Assembly: GCA_001596155.1 (NCBI GenBank)
Contig: CP014771.1
Coordinates: 2,480,001-2,544,000, forward strand
Source of the DNA: Hymenobacter psoromatis
Lineage (GTDB): Bacteria; Bacteroidota; Bacteroidia; Cytophagales; Hymenobacteraceae
DNA length: 64,000 nucleotides
Direction of reading: 5' to 3'
Shown in pieces: positions 16,678-24,427 of the stretch (the first letter of the stretch is position 1; each line of letters starts with the position of its first letter). The notes beneath the pieces are model-generated. The model was given only the letters and a program-made list of their open reading frames with translations, was not told the DNA's origin and searched no databases. A program made the translations under genes and the position numbers.

Positions 16678-18756
16678 TTATCGGGCGCGGGCCGGCACGG
16701 CCGGCACCACGAAAATGGGCGTTTCCGTCACCGTGAGCGGCAGCGCGCCGGCTTTGCTTAGCACGGTTTGCCTGGCCATCGTGTCGTGGCCGGTTTGGGG
16801 GGTGTACACGCTGTAGGCCTGGTCGGGGCCCGCCGCGCCCACCCGCAAGGAGTAGCTGGCGGTTTTGCCCTCCTCGGTTGGCATCACCAGCATGTACATA
16901 GGCTGCCCTTTGTATTCGTACTTATCCACTATCGGACTGGTGCTCAGGGTGCCTTTATACACGTAGTTGCCCAGCAGGTGCTGCACCTGGTAGAGGTAGT
17001 CGGCGGCGGGCTTGCGCTGGTGCGTCACGCCGTTGAGCAGACCGGAGGAAGCGAACTGCTCGCCGCTTTCGAGCCGCAAATCGTTGGTCTGGTACAGAAA
17101 CAGCCGGTCGATGCCGTGGCGGGCGTAGAAGAGCGCCGTGCGCAAAATCCAGTCGGCCTGCACCTGCTCGGGGGTTTTGGGGCCAATGGCCGGCGCGTGC
17201 AGCGGGCTGCCCTGGTTCACGTCGTAGCCCGCCTCCGTTACCCAGACTTCCTTATTATACTCGCGCCCCAGCGCCGCAAACGCATCGGCATAGGTGCCGA
17301 TGGCCGATACCTCGGGGGCCGCGCCGCGCGCTGATTCCGTGCTCTGCGATGCGCCCGAGGCGTTGGCGTAGCAGTGATAGTTTATCACGTCGAAGCACAG
17401 GTCCACCTTGCCATCGGCTTTGTAGCCCCGGTACTGCCGGCACCAGTCAATGATGCCGCGCACGTAGTCGGTTTGGGGCGCGGCGGTGCCGCCCATCACT
17501 ACGAGCATGGTTGGGTCGGCGTTTTTCACGCCTACCCCCGGCCCCATCGTGTTTTTATTGCCGTCGTAAAAAGCCGATAAGTTGGCGGCGTACTCGCGGG
17601 CGGTTTGGTAGGCCTTGCGGCCTTTCCACCACTTATCGCGCTCATTCTCACACTCCATGTACCTGATGTAGCCCAGCCCGACTTCGCGCGTGCGCGTGCC
17701 CGCCTCCGGCGCCGTGGGGTAGATGGGACCGGTCATCACGCCTTGCAGCAGGGCCGGGCTCACGGCCTTGTTGCGGCCGTAGCGCGCCGCGAACTGAAAA
17801 GCCAGCTTGGCCTCCAGGATGTAGGAAGCCGGGTTGAGCAGGTCAGCACCGGCGGCGGCCGGCACGTTTTCCGAGTTGCGCTGGTCGGCGGGGTAGCTGC
17901 GCTCCAAAAACCAGTTGGGCAGGGTTTTCAGGCAGGGTAGCACTTCCTTGCCTTCCTGCTTGAGGCGCTTGTAGAGCACATCGTAGTTCCAGCCCCCCGA
18001 CATGGTGGGATTAAAAGAATATTTTCCTGGCTCCGGCTCTATCTTTTCCCAGTCCACGTAGTCGCGGTACTGCGTAAAGGCCTGCATCAGAGCCATGCTG
18101 GGCTCATACACCTGGTCGCGGATGTTGGGGTCCACGTCGTTTTGCAGAAATTCCCACACGAAGGAGTTGATACCAAACTCGTTGCCCAGCTGAATCGGTT
18201 TTTTGGGAGCCAGCGCCACGGGCGGGCTTTTTTTGTAGGTGCCATACAGCTCCAGCTCGGTCGGGAAGCCCCACCAGGTATTCAGCACCAGGAACTGCGC
18301 TTTGACGGGGGTAGGGAGCGTCACATCCACCCACTTGCCGTACGATTCGCCGGTGAACACCGTCAGCAGCCGCGGTTCCGCCGCCGCCGAAGCCTTCGCG
18401 TAGAGCTTAAACGGCTTGTCGGCAAAGGAATTTTCCCCGTCATAGAGCCTAATCTTGGTGATATATACATCCGTCAGGCCCTTAAAATCATAGTACGAGT
18501 CGTAGTTGGGCAGCAGCTTGCCCCAGCCCATAAACACCTCCTTGTCCAGCACCCCATCGGTTAGCTGCTGCAAGCCCGTGCCGGGCGTCACCTTGTCGCC
18601 CACGTTGTTGAGCTGGTACCAATTGGCCCCGCGCATCGGGATTTTTTGAGTGCCTGGTGCCTCCTGGCTTGGTGCCTGCTGACTACACGAAGCCGAGCTG
18701 CCAAGCATGCCTATGAGAAACAGCCAGACGGCCAGCTTGGGCAAGCACATTTTCAT
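16678..18756 (-). CDS. Lipoprotein glycoside hydrolase, clan GH-A-like, with N-terminal discoidin-like domain
   Basis: 692 aa. A lipobox (LGSSASC) at ~20-26 predicts outer-membrane anchoring. Residues ~50-190 look like a carbohydrate-binding discoidin-type beta-sandwich ('ITKIRLYDGENSF', 'FLVLNTWWGFPTELELYGTY'). The rest is a TIM-barrel hydrolase with 'YMECENERDKWW' (likely acid/base Glu in E-N-E) and 'EVWVTEAGYDVN' (likely nucleophile Glu). I cannot name the GH family with confidence; GH39-like is possible. It sits between an O-antigen-ligase-like gene and a GT2, suggesting glycan turnover. Confidence 0.7.
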   Translation of the reverse strand: MKMCLPKLAVWLFLIGMLGSSASCSQQAPSQEAPGTQKIPMRGANWYQLNNVGDKVTPGTGLQQLTDGVLDKEVFMGWGKLLPNYDSYYDFKGLTDVYITKIRLYDGENSFADKPFKLYAKASAAAEPRLLTVFTGESYGKWVDVTLPTPVKAQFLVLNTWWGFPTELELYGTYKKSPPVALAPKKPIQLGNEFGINSFVWEFLQNDVDPNIRDQVYEPSMALMQAFTQYRDYVDWEKIEPEPGKYSFNPTMSGGWNYDVLYKRLKQEGKEVLPCLKTLPNWFLERSYPADQRNSENVPAAAGADLLNPASYILEAKLAFQFAARYGRNKAVSPALLQGVMTGPIYPTAPEAGTRTREVGLGYIRYMECENERDKWWKGRKAYQTAREYAANLSAFYDGNKNTMGPGVGVKNADPTMLVVMGGTAAPQTDYVRGIIDWCRQYRGYKADGKVDLCFDVINYHCYANASGASQSTESARGAAPEVSAIGTYADAFAALGREYNKEVWVTEAGYDVNQGSPLHAPAIGPKTPEQVQADWILRTALFYARHGIDRLFLYQTNDLRLESGEQFASSGLLNGVTHQRKPAADYLYQVQHLLGNYVYKGTLSTSPIVDKYEYKGQPMYMLVMPTEEGKTASYSLRVGAAGPDQAYSVYTPQTGHDTMARQTVLSKAGALPLTVTETPIFVVPAVPARAR

Positions 18757-19017
18757 ACCAGGAAATTATTTTTCGGTTAGCAGGCCGCGGATTGCAGCCC
18801 CAGAGTGGCGAAAGTTAAGCCCCCCGCCGCGTAGCCGCTGCTGCCCAACGGCCTGGCTACGCCCCAGGTCCGGCCACGGGCCGCCCACTTTCCTGGCGAG
18901 CGTGGCAGCTGAAAGGCTTACCCGCCGGCGTTCAAGCCGTTTTAGCGGCTATTCCCGAAGCACAAGTCGTTATACAATTGATGCGTAGTTTTATCGCGCT
19001 CTAACACTTGCCCGATT

Positions 19018-19743
19018 TTGGTAAAATTCGACACGCTCTCCATCATCATCCCCGTCTATAATGAGGCCCGCACCATTCACCAGATTCTGGACCTGCTGCG
19101 CGAGCTGGAATTGGTTAATGGCATTCGGAAGGAAATTATTCTGGTCAACGACTGCTCGACCGATGCTTCGGCCGACACCATTCGGGCCTACGCCGCCCGC
19201 TACCCCGCCCTGGGCCTGCGCCTGCTGGAGCACCGGGTGAACCAGGGTAAGGGCGCGGCCCTGCACACGGGCATCCGCGAGGCTACCGGCGACTACGTTA
19301 TCATTCAGGATGCCGACCTCGAATATGACCCCGAAGAATATAACTTGCTGGTAAAGCCCGTGTTGCGAGGCTTTGCCGATGTGGTGTTCGGCTCGCGCTT
19401 TATGGGCGGCAACCCGCACCGCATCCTGTTTTTTTGGCACAGCATCGGCAATAGTATCCTCACGTTCCTGTCCAACATGTGCACCGACCTGAACCTGACC
19501 GACATGGAGACGTGCTACAAGCTCTTCCGGCGCGACATCATTCAGGGCCTGAACCTAGTCGAAAACCGCTTCGGCTTCGAGCCCGAAGTGACGGCCAAAA
19601 TGGCGCGCGTGCCCAACATCCGGGTCTATGAGGTGGGCATCAGCTACTACGGCCGCACCTACGCCGAAGGCAAGAAAATCGGCTGGCGCGACGGCTTCCG
19701 CGCCATCTACTGCATCCTTAAATATGGCTTGCTGAACGGCTAG
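19018..19743 (+). CDS. Glycosyltransferase family 2 (dolichol-phosphate mannosyltransferase-like)
   Basis: 241 aa. '[14 protein letters not shown]' opens a GT-A fold; '[14 protein letters not shown]', '[12 protein letters not shown]' and '[15 protein letters not shown]' carry the nucleotide and metal (DAD) sites, then '[10 protein letters not shown]' and '[12 protein letters not shown]'. This order is typical of DPM1/GtrB-like enzymes that charge a polyprenyl phosphate with a sugar. No ATG precedes the conserved start: TTG at 19018 or GTG at 19021 must be used. It is divergent from the glycoside hydrolase. Confidence 0.85.
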   Translation: MVKFDTLSIIIPVYNEARTIHQILDLLRELELVNGIRKEIILVNDCSTDASADTIRAYAARYPALGLRLLEHRVNQGKGAALHTGIREATGDYVIIQDADLEYDPEEYNLLVKPVLRGFADVVFGSRFMGGNPHRILFFWHSIGNSILTFLSNMCTDLNLTDMETCYKLFRRDIIQGLNLVENRFGFEPEVTAKMARVPNIRVYEVGISYYGRTYAEGKKIGWRDGFRAIYCILKYGLLNG

Positions 19744-19837
19744 CCCGCCCCAGCGCCTACCCCCTCCCCCAGGCCCAATGACTGGCGAGGGGGTAGGCGC
19801 TGGGTGCTGACCCCGCACTGCCCCTACCCCCTTCTAA

Positions 19838-19872
19838 AACCCGCCCGCCGCTACCAGGGGCGGCAGCAGCAG
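19838..19872. repeat. Terminal half of the island repeat (hairpin part only)
   Basis: CCGCCGCTACCAGGGGCGGCAG matches the right-hand hairpin of the ~105 bp island repeats and lies directly after the stop of the gene at 19880. It marks the left end of the repeat array. Confidence 0.6.
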
Positions 19873-19879
19873 AAGGATA

Positions 19880-20074
19880 CTATGATATTTGCTTTAGTGC
19901 GGTACCAGGCGGCACTTTACCAGTCTTCAGTAGGAAAGCCAGGAACTGCTCCCGCGTGAGGGGGCCACTTACGTGCCGACGCTCTGCTTCTTCCACCAGC
20001 TCGCCCCGGCTGGTATAGTCAGCGGGCCTAAGCGGCGAGGAATTGGTTAATAACGACTTCTCGGATTCGGCCAT
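19880..20074 (-). CDS. Two-gene module copy 1, small second protein
   Basis: Up to 64 aa from the ATG at 20074, overlapping the upstream gene by 47 bases. The conserved part is the last ~45 residues (HVSGPLTREQFLAFLLKTGK...LKQIS), which matches the second proteins at 23296 and 27929. In those copies translation can start at MNG, near the upstream stop; here that Met is replaced (T-S-R-G-E-L), so either the far ATG or a GTG at 19996 is used. Family not recognised. Small size, overlap and constant pairing suggest a toxin-antitoxin-like or regulator-partner pair (inference). Confidence 0.6.
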   Translation of the reverse strand: MAESEKSLLTNSSPLRPADYTSRGELVEEAERRHVSGPLTREQFLAFLLKTGKVPPGTALKQIS

Positions 20075-20312
20075 AGCTGGGCAGGTTTACGGATTCAACT
20101 ACTACGGTGTGGTCGGTTAACGTGAAGGTAACCGTTACGAACTTATGCAGCTTCGTGTAGCCGGTGATTTCATACTCGCCCCCTTCGCTTATACACAGCC
20201 AAGCCTGGGCTGATAATTCCAATAGCTCGTTCAACTCTTCTAACTCGATGCGGACGCTGTGCGCCCAACTGAGGTTGACTTTGCCGAAGTCCGCTTCGTA
20301 GCTTTCAAACAT
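20028..20312 (-). CDS. Two-gene module copy 1, first protein (~95 aa)
   Basis: 94 aa. It shares with its paralogs at 23435 and 28041 the pattern M-F-x-x-Y/E-E-x-D-F-G-K-x-N-L-x-W-x-H-S-V-R-I-E-L at the N-terminus, then 'GYT...KFVTVTF' and 'LPSYGRIREVVINQFLAA'. Predicted alpha/beta with no membrane segment or signal. Family not recognised; not BrnT, RelE or HigB by motif. It is preceded by GTAGCTTTACGGTATG, a start context shared with two other island genes, and by repeat copy A. Confidence 0.65.
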   Translation of the reverse strand: MFESYEADFGKVNLSWAHSVRIELEELNELLELSAQAWLCISEGGEYEITGYTKLHKFVTVTFTLTDHTVVVESVNLPSYGRIREVVINQFLAA

Positions 20313-20329
20313 ACCGTAAAGCTAATGCT

Positions 20330-20440
20330 GCGCGGGCGGGCCGCCGAAAGGGGAATTGCCATGCGGCTAAGCTACCAACCCTACCCCCCGCTAGCCCCGC
20401 AAACCCAGCAGCCGCTGCCGAGGCGACAGCGGCTGGAGAT
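20330..20440 (-). repeat. Island repeat copy A
   Basis: On the minus strand it reads: hairpin (CAGCCGCTG / CAGCGGCTG, 9-bp perfect stem), GGGGCTAGCGGGGGGTAGGG, GTAGCTTAGCCGC, then ATG with ~11 codons resembling a DUF433 start (MAIPLSAARP). It lies between the Abi_2 gene and module copy 1. Confidence 0.8.
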
Positions 20441-20448
20441 ACAATTGC

Positions 20449-21348
20449 TTACTGCCAGAAAGCTTCTTGCTGCCACCCAACTGGAAAACCCATTACCTGA
20501 GTTGGAACAGTCGGATTCTGCTTTAGCAGGTCTTTCACTGACTCCTTAAATCTGCGGCCTGCCTCCTCGCTCATGGCCGATTGCAGATAGGCCGCTATTA
20601 CTAGCACGATATACACCCGGTCATCGGCCGGTGCATTGGCTCGTAGCCACTGATTGACCGTGCGACGCGGTAGCGTGGGCCTAACGGTGAGCGTGCGGTT
20701 CCACAAGCGGCTGTGATGGGCACATACGTTGCGCACGTAGCTGAGCATTCGCATCCAACTGCGCAACACAATCTCATCAACGCCAAAAAAGCGGCCCATT
20801 TCCTTCGTAGCAGCTGATGAGCGCAGATTGTTGAACAGCTTGGAAGTCAGGCCAAACGACGCTACCTCCAGCACCATCCAGTTGGGCGGTCTTGCCGGCG
20901 TGGTGTACGTGGCCCGGTAATGGTCCAGGAAAGTCTCGTGCGCTCTGTTTAGCTCCTTGTCCAGCTCTACCAGATTATTCTGAAAACGCCCGGCATTAAT
21001 GCAGGCGGCTTGATTTTCATACCAGTGTGGCCCCAGCAGCAACAAATTGTGATAGGCTAATTGGGCGCGCAAGGCCACTTCAATGACGCCCGTGGCCCGA
21101 AACACCAAGAAGCGTAACACCTCATCAAACTCGTACAGCCGCACGGTTTGGGCAAACGTAGTACCCGCCCGAAAACGATGGGTAGGGTCGTTAGGAGTTT
21201 GAAAAGCCAGGAAATAAGCCGCCAGGCGGTAATAGCTCAAACGGGCTAAATCCCGCTCCGCCTGCCCCACATTCTCCACTATTAATCCCCGGCTTTGTAA
21301 CAGCGCTATCTGCTGCGGCAATGGTAAAGCAGGCTTGGTATAGCGCAT
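20449..21348 (-). CDS. Abi_2 (AbiD/AbiF-like) HEPN-domain abortive infection protein
   Basis: 299 aa from the ATG at 21348. The N-terminal 'ERDLARLSYYRLAAYFLAF' and 'VIEVALRAQLAYHNLLLLG' are Abi_2 signatures. R206-N-V-C-A-H211 is a complete HEPN RNase motif (R-N-x-x-x-H), and R94 with H100 (RAQLAYH) may form a second pair. Abi_2 proteins act in phage-induced abortive infection, presumably by RNA cleavage. Fourteen bases upstream ends a predicted terminator of a small structured RNA with its own promoter (21362-21417), so expression may depend on read-through. It sits in the repeat-linked island. Confidence 0.85.
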   Translation of the reverse strand: MRYTKPALPLPQQIALLQSRGLIVENVGQAERDLARLSYYRLAAYFLAFQTPNDPTHRFRAGTTFAQTVRLYEFDEVLRFLVFRATGVIEVALRAQLAYHNLLLLGPHWYENQAACINAGRFQNNLVELDKELNRAHETFLDHYRATYTTPARPPNWMVLEVASFGLTSKLFNNLRSSAATKEMGRFFGVDEIVLRSWMRMLSYVRNVCAHHSRLWNRTLTVRPTLPRRTVNQWLRANAPADDRVYIVLVIAAYLQSAMSEEAGRRFKESVKDLLKQNPTVPTQVMGFPVGWQQEAFWQ

Positions 21349-21361
21349 GGGGCAGGGCAAC

Positions 21362-21417
21362 AAAAAACCCGCCCTGGTGCGCGTAGGTCCGAAGACTCAG
21401 AGGCGTGGCGGGTGTTG
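21362..21417 (-). ncRNA. Predicted small structured RNA upstream of the Abi_2 gene
   Basis: The minus strand from ~21417 reads a closing stem ACCCGCC / GGCGGGT (7 bp perfect; plus-strand 21407-21413 and 21367-21373), an inner hairpin GTC-TTCG-GAC with a UUCG tetraloop, and ends in TTTTTT at 21362-21367. A Bacteroidota promoter lies immediately upstream (21424-21453). The transcript would be ~55 nt and end 14 bases before the Abi_2 start. It could be a guide/antitoxin RNA or a leader attenuator. No coding potential. Confidence 0.6.
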
Positions 21418-21423
21418 TTGTTG

Positions 21424-21453
21424 CAAAGGTAAAACGAACTTGCTCCTAAACAA
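21424..21453 (-). promoter_or_regulatory. Promoter for the Abi_2-linked RNA: TTG-N19-TACCTTTG
   Basis: The minus-strand TTG (plus 21451-21453) and TACCTTTG (plus 21424-21431) are exactly 19 bases apart, an exact match to the Bacteroidota consensus. Confidence 0.65.
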
Positions 21454-21474
21454 GTTTCGCGGTTATTTACTGCG

Positions 21475-21585
21475 CGGAGGGCCGCCGAAAGGAGAGTTGC
21501 CCGGCGGCTCAGCTACCAACCTTACCCCCCCGCTAGCCCCGCAAACCCAGCCGCGGCTACCGGGGGCGGCAGCGGCTGGCGAAAG
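21475..21585 (-). repeat. Island repeat copy B
   Basis: Same order as copy A. Left hairpin GCCGCCG / CGGCGGC is well formed. The ATG of the DUF433-like leader is mutated (CGG), so the leader cannot start. The right hairpin follows the end of the DUF5615 gene. Confidence 0.8.
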
Positions 21586-21785
21586 CATCCTTATCGGTGC
21601 GTAACCAGCAGTGTCCGCGAAAGCTCCACGTATGAATGATGCGTAAGCAGCCTCGTCAACTGCGGCAGAAACTGCCGGAATAACTCTAATAAGTCGGCTG
21701 TGCTGATGTTACCAGTAGAAATCAGTAGTAGCTTGTAGGGCCGGCCATGCAGCAAAAAGCTATTGACGAAATCCGCGTCTTTAGT

Positions 21786-22765
21786 AGACTTGTTGCGAGG
21801 TACAAGGTGACGTAAATTTGTGAGAAATATATTTCCGCTTAGGTTATGCAACTTTCCACTTCGACCCTTACTACCGAACGTAAATGGCGAGCAGCAACTG
21901 GCTTGACACAAGCTCGATTTGAGAAATTACTGACTCATTTTAAGCAAGCTTATTCGCGCTCATTTGATTTACAAATAGCTGACCGTGATGCTTTTGCCAT
22001 TCATGAGTCCATTATTAAAACGGAAGAAGAACTGCTGCTATTTACCCTATTTAGCTTTAAAGCCAGTTTAACTTACGATTTACTTGGTTTTGTAAGTGGG
22101 ATGGATACCGCGAATGCTAAACGTTATCAAGACCGAGGAATTATGGTGCTTCAAGAAGCTTTAACACTGTCTGGTCATTTGCCTAAACGAGCGTTTGCTA
22201 GCGTAGACGAATTTGAAGCTTATTTTAGCCAGCACGAAACGTTGTTACTAGACGGAACGGAACAACGGATACAACGACCGCAAGATTATACTACTCAGAA
22301 AGACTCGTATAGTGGTAAAAAAAAGCGAATACCTTAAAAGAAATAGTCATTGCTACTACCACTAGGTGGATTGGGTTTTTAAGTCATTTTCAACCGGGAA
22401 AACAGCATGATTATGGGTTACTTAAACAACTCTTTCCTGTTGATAAACAGTGGTTTAGAAAATTTACTGTTCGCCTGGATTTAGGATTTCTGGGGTTTGG
22501 TAAGGATTATAAGTGTCCTACCTATTTTCTACCAATTAAAAAACCTAAGGGAAAAGAATTGACCCTGGAGCAGCGAGCCCTAAATAAAGAACAGGCGAGT
22601 AAACGTATTATAGTGGAACATGCTATCGGTGGCTGGAAACGTTATCGGATTTTGAGTGACCGTCTACGAATGCACGATTGGAAATGCTACGACAACGTGT
22701 TAGGAGTTTGTGCAGGGTTGTGGAATTTTTATCTATGTCCTTGACTTTCAAATCACAACAAGTCT
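21786..22765 (+). mobile_element. IS5-family-like insertion sequence, 980 bp
   Basis: Terminal inverted repeats AGACTTGTTG (21786-21795) and CAACAAGTCT (22756-22765) are flanked by the direct repeat AGT (21783-21785 and 22766-22768), a 3-bp target duplication. The element is AT-rich relative to the window. The whole interior is one transposase in two frames. Its target is the DUF5615 toxin gene. Confidence 0.85.
21846..22744 (+). CDS. IS transposase in two frames (possible -1 frameshift)
   Basis: Frame 1 (21846-22337) encodes 163 aa, including 'LLLDGTEQRIQRP' (first DDE aspartate) and 'SYSGKKKR'. The continuation in the -1 frame (22325-22744) encodes 'NTLKEIVIATTTRWIGF', 'RLDLGFLGFGK' and 'VEHAIGGWKRYRIL' (E block). 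The switch coincides with a run of eight A then G, giving the slippery heptamer A_AAA_AAG at 22319-22325 in the correct phase. This can be programmed -1 frameshifting, as in many IS elements, or one lost base. With the shift the protein is ~298 aa, normal for IS5-type enzymes. Confidence 0.75.
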
Positions 22766-22944
22766 AGTAATTAGTACGCGCTTTTCCTCCATCGACAACC
22801 GGGTGATGCTACCATCCTGGGTGCGGTTAGCGGCCGGTAGGTCCAGGGTATGTAGGCTATCGTAGCCCGCGTGAAAGGCCAGAAATCGCGCTAACTGCTT
22901 AGGTAGCTGGGCATCAACGATTACGTGCAGCGGCGTGGGCTGGC

Positions 22945-23190
22945 TCACGAAGCCAGCCGGTAGATGGACCGTACCTGCACAATGTCAGCTGCATACGCCT
23001 GGCAGGCGCGCAAGTCTTCCGCTTCCAGGTCTTCATAATCGGCTAGGATTTCGGCCTCGCTCATACCCGAGGCCAGGTATTCGAGCACGTTTTGCACCGG
23101 GTAGCGCAGGCCACGCACCGTGGACTGGCCGTGGCAAATGTGGGGGTCGATGGTGATACGCGGGTGGGCCGCCGAAACCGGTGCTTCCAT
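22945..23190 (-). CDS. DUF433 antitoxin-like protein, complete
   Basis: 81 aa from the ATG at 23190 (MEAPVSAAHPRITID); an upstream start at 23205 is less likely. 'HICHGQSTVRGLRYPVQNVLEYLASGMSEAEILADYEDLEAEDLRACQAYA' is the DUF433 helix-turn-helix-like core. It overlaps the start of the DUF5615 gene by 4 bases (ATGA-type). Its first codons are inside repeat copy C and show what the leader relics in the other repeats derive from. DUF433 proteins are taken to neutralise DUF5615 toxins and repress their promoter. Confidence 0.85.
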   Translation of the reverse strand: MEAPVSAAHPRITIDPHICHGQSTVRGLRYPVQNVLEYLASGMSEAEILADYEDLEAEDLRACQAYAADIVQVRSIYRLAS

Positions 23191-23268
23191 GCGGCTAAGA
23201 TACAAGCCCTACCCCCCCGCTAGCCCCGCAGACACCGCCGCCGCTACCGGGGACGGCAGCGGCTAGCT
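23163..23268 (-). repeat. Island repeat copy C (overlaps the start of the intact DUF433 gene)
   Basis: Hairpin, GGGGGGGTAGGG, GTATCTTAGCCGC, then ATG GAA GCA CCG of the intact DUF433 gene. This is the only copy whose leader runs into a complete gene. Confidence 0.8.
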
Positions 23269-23295
23269 GGCTTCTCTAAAAATCTGGCGGCCGAA

Positions 23296-23427
23296 CTACG
23301 AAGCCTGTTTATACTCCGCATTTGCGGGCAATTTGCCAATCTTCTTTAGATAAGCAAATAGCTCTTTATCGCTCAGCGGACCGCTGAGGCGGCCTTTTTC
23401 CCATTCCGCCTGGGTGCGGCCATTCAT
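23296..23427 (-). CDS. Two-gene module copy 2, small second protein (43 aa)
   Basis: 43 aa from ATG 23427 (MNGRTQAEWEKGRLSGPLSD), 7 bases after the stop of the first gene; a longer frame to 23496 would overlap by 62 bases. The same Met and the same 43-aa length are available in copy 3, which supports this start. Core SGPLSDKELFAYLKKIGK. Helical and charged; no membrane segment. Family not recognised. Confidence 0.65.
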   Translation of the reverse strand: MNGRTQAEWEKGRLSGPLSDKELFAYLKKIGKLPANAEYKQAS

Positions 23428-23434
23428 CGAGAAA

Positions 23435-23728
23435 TCAGTTAGTTTCTTCGAGGAACTGTTTGATGACAGCGATTCTAATGGCTCCATAATCAGCAAGGTT
23501 TACGTCGTCAATGACGAGGGTGTGGTCGTTCAACGTGAAAAGCACCGCGATAAATTTCCGGTAGCTGTTGGTATAACCCACGCGCTCAAACTGCTGGGCT
23601 GGTCGAATATACGTCGAAGCCTGCCCTACCTGATGCAGTAACTCCTGAATCTCAGCCAACTCAATCCGCACGCTGTGCATCCAGTTTAGATTGAGCTTGC
23701 CAAAATCAATTTCGTAGTTTTCAAACAT
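23435..23728 (-). CDS. Two-gene module copy 2, first protein (97 aa)
   Basis: 97 aa. 'MFENYEIDFGKLNLNWMHSVRIEL' at the N-terminus and 'KFIAVLFTLNDHTLVIDDVNLADYGAIR' near the C-terminus align with copies 1 and 3 over the full length. Start context GTAGCTTTACCGCATG. Followed at once by the 43-aa partner. Soluble alpha/beta prediction; no catalytic motif I can name. Confidence 0.7.
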   Translation of the reverse strand: MFENYEIDFGKLNLNWMHSVRIELAEIQELLHQVGQASTYIRPAQQFERVGYTNSYRKFIAVLFTLNDHTLVIDDVNLADYGAIRIAVIKQFLEETN

Positions 23729-23742
23729 GCGGTAAAGCTACT

Positions 23743-23850
23743 GCGCGGGTGAGCCGCCGAAAGGGGATTTGCCAGGCGGCTAAGCTACCAACCCTACCCC
23801 CCGCTAGCCCCGCAGACCCAGCCGCCGCTACCAGGGGCGGCAGCGGCTGG
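23743..23850 (-). repeat. Island repeat copy D
   Basis: Same order as copy A; the leader start is CTG rather than ATG (encoded LANPLSAAHPR). It lies between the DUF4926 gene and module copy 2. Confidence 0.8.
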
Positions 23851-23873
23851 GAGAATATAGAATCAGGTTCCAG

Positions 23874-24092
23874 CTAGGCCGCCTGCCGCCAAGGCTGCGC
23901 GATGGCGGCTACTTCGGCCGCGGGCAGCGTCAAAACAGCTTGCGTGTGCCCATCAAGCCCAATAAACTCTACTTCGTAGGCTTCGCCCTGCGCGTGTACC
24001 AACACGACGGTACCTAATGCGCCAGCAGCTAGGCCGCACTCAGCATGAGCTTTTTGCAGCTGCACGGTATCTAGCTCAGCGAAGGGTTTCAT
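23874..24092 (-). CDS. DUF4926 family protein
   Basis: 72 aa: 'LDTVQLQKAHAECGLAAGALGTVVLVHAQGEAYEVEFIGLDGHTQAVLTLPAAEV' is the complete DUF4926 domain (D-x-V-x-L...G-x-x-G-T-V-V...Y-E-V-E-F...G). It overlaps the stop of the DUF6883 gene by one base (TGATG), so the two are translated together. Small DUF4926/DUF6883 neighbours are seen elsewhere as a pair and are plausibly a toxin-antitoxin or immunity-type unit; which partner does what is not known to me. Confidence 0.75.
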   Translation of the reverse strand: MKPFAELDTVQLQKAHAECGLAAGALGTVVLVHAQGEAYEVEFIGLDGHTQAVLTLPAAEVAAIAQPWRQAA

Positions 24093-24427
24093 CAGCGGTC
24101 AAGTAAGTGGGCGGTGATTAGCAAAACGAGGATGCCGGGCGATTGTTCCAGCCACACGGTTCGGAGGGGATACGCCCGGCCGTTGGGGGCTAGCAGCGGC
24201 CCATCTACCACAAACTTAACGCCGTAGGGCGACGCTTTTTCCTCCGTCACGGTGCCGCAGTGGCCGTGCTGCACCAAGTCAGCTACCAACTGCTCGTAGT
24301 GCTGCCGCGAATAGCCAATGCCCAGGAAGAACCGCGCCTTAGCCCCGCCTACCGGGTGGTCGGGATTGAGCAGATAATCCTGCACCTTGTTGGGTGCCAC
24401 AAACAGCGGCTTATCGGGAAGCGTCAT
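24092..24427 (-). CDS. DUF6883 family protein
   Basis: 111 aa. 'VQDYLLNPDHPVGGAKARFFLGIGY' and 'GVKFVVDGPLLAPNGRAYPLRTVWLEQ' are the DUF6883 signatures (K-x-x-x-Y-L-L...H-P-x-G-x-x-K-A-x-F-F; V-D-G...P-x-G-R...V-W). Start ATG 24427 overlaps, as ATGA, the stop of a 16-codon leader derived from DUF433. Downstream is the DUF4926 partner. Function unknown. Confidence 0.75.
   Translation of the reverse strand: MTLPDKPLFVAPNKVQDYLLNPDHPVGGAKARFFLGIGYSRQHYEQLVADLVQHGHCGTVTEEKASPYGVKFVVDGPLLAPNGRAYPLRTVWLEQSPGILVLLITAHLLDR

Larger units (their letters stand above)
21591..22948 (-). pseudogene. DUF5615 PIN-like toxin gene interrupted by an IS element
   Basis: The 5' part (22948 to 22766) encodes MSQPTPLHVIVDAQLPKQLA...EEKRVLIT; the 3' part (21785 to 21591) encodes TKDADFVNSFLLHGRP...KLLLISTGN. 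Joining them after removing the IS and one copy of the 3-bp target duplication restores one frame of ~125 aa with the DUF5615 core D...N/D...TKDADF...TGN. DUF5615 proteins are PIN-like, usually paired with DUF433 antitoxins as here (upstream gene 22945-23190). As it stands only the first ~60 residues are made, so the toxin should be inactive. Confidence 0.85.
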
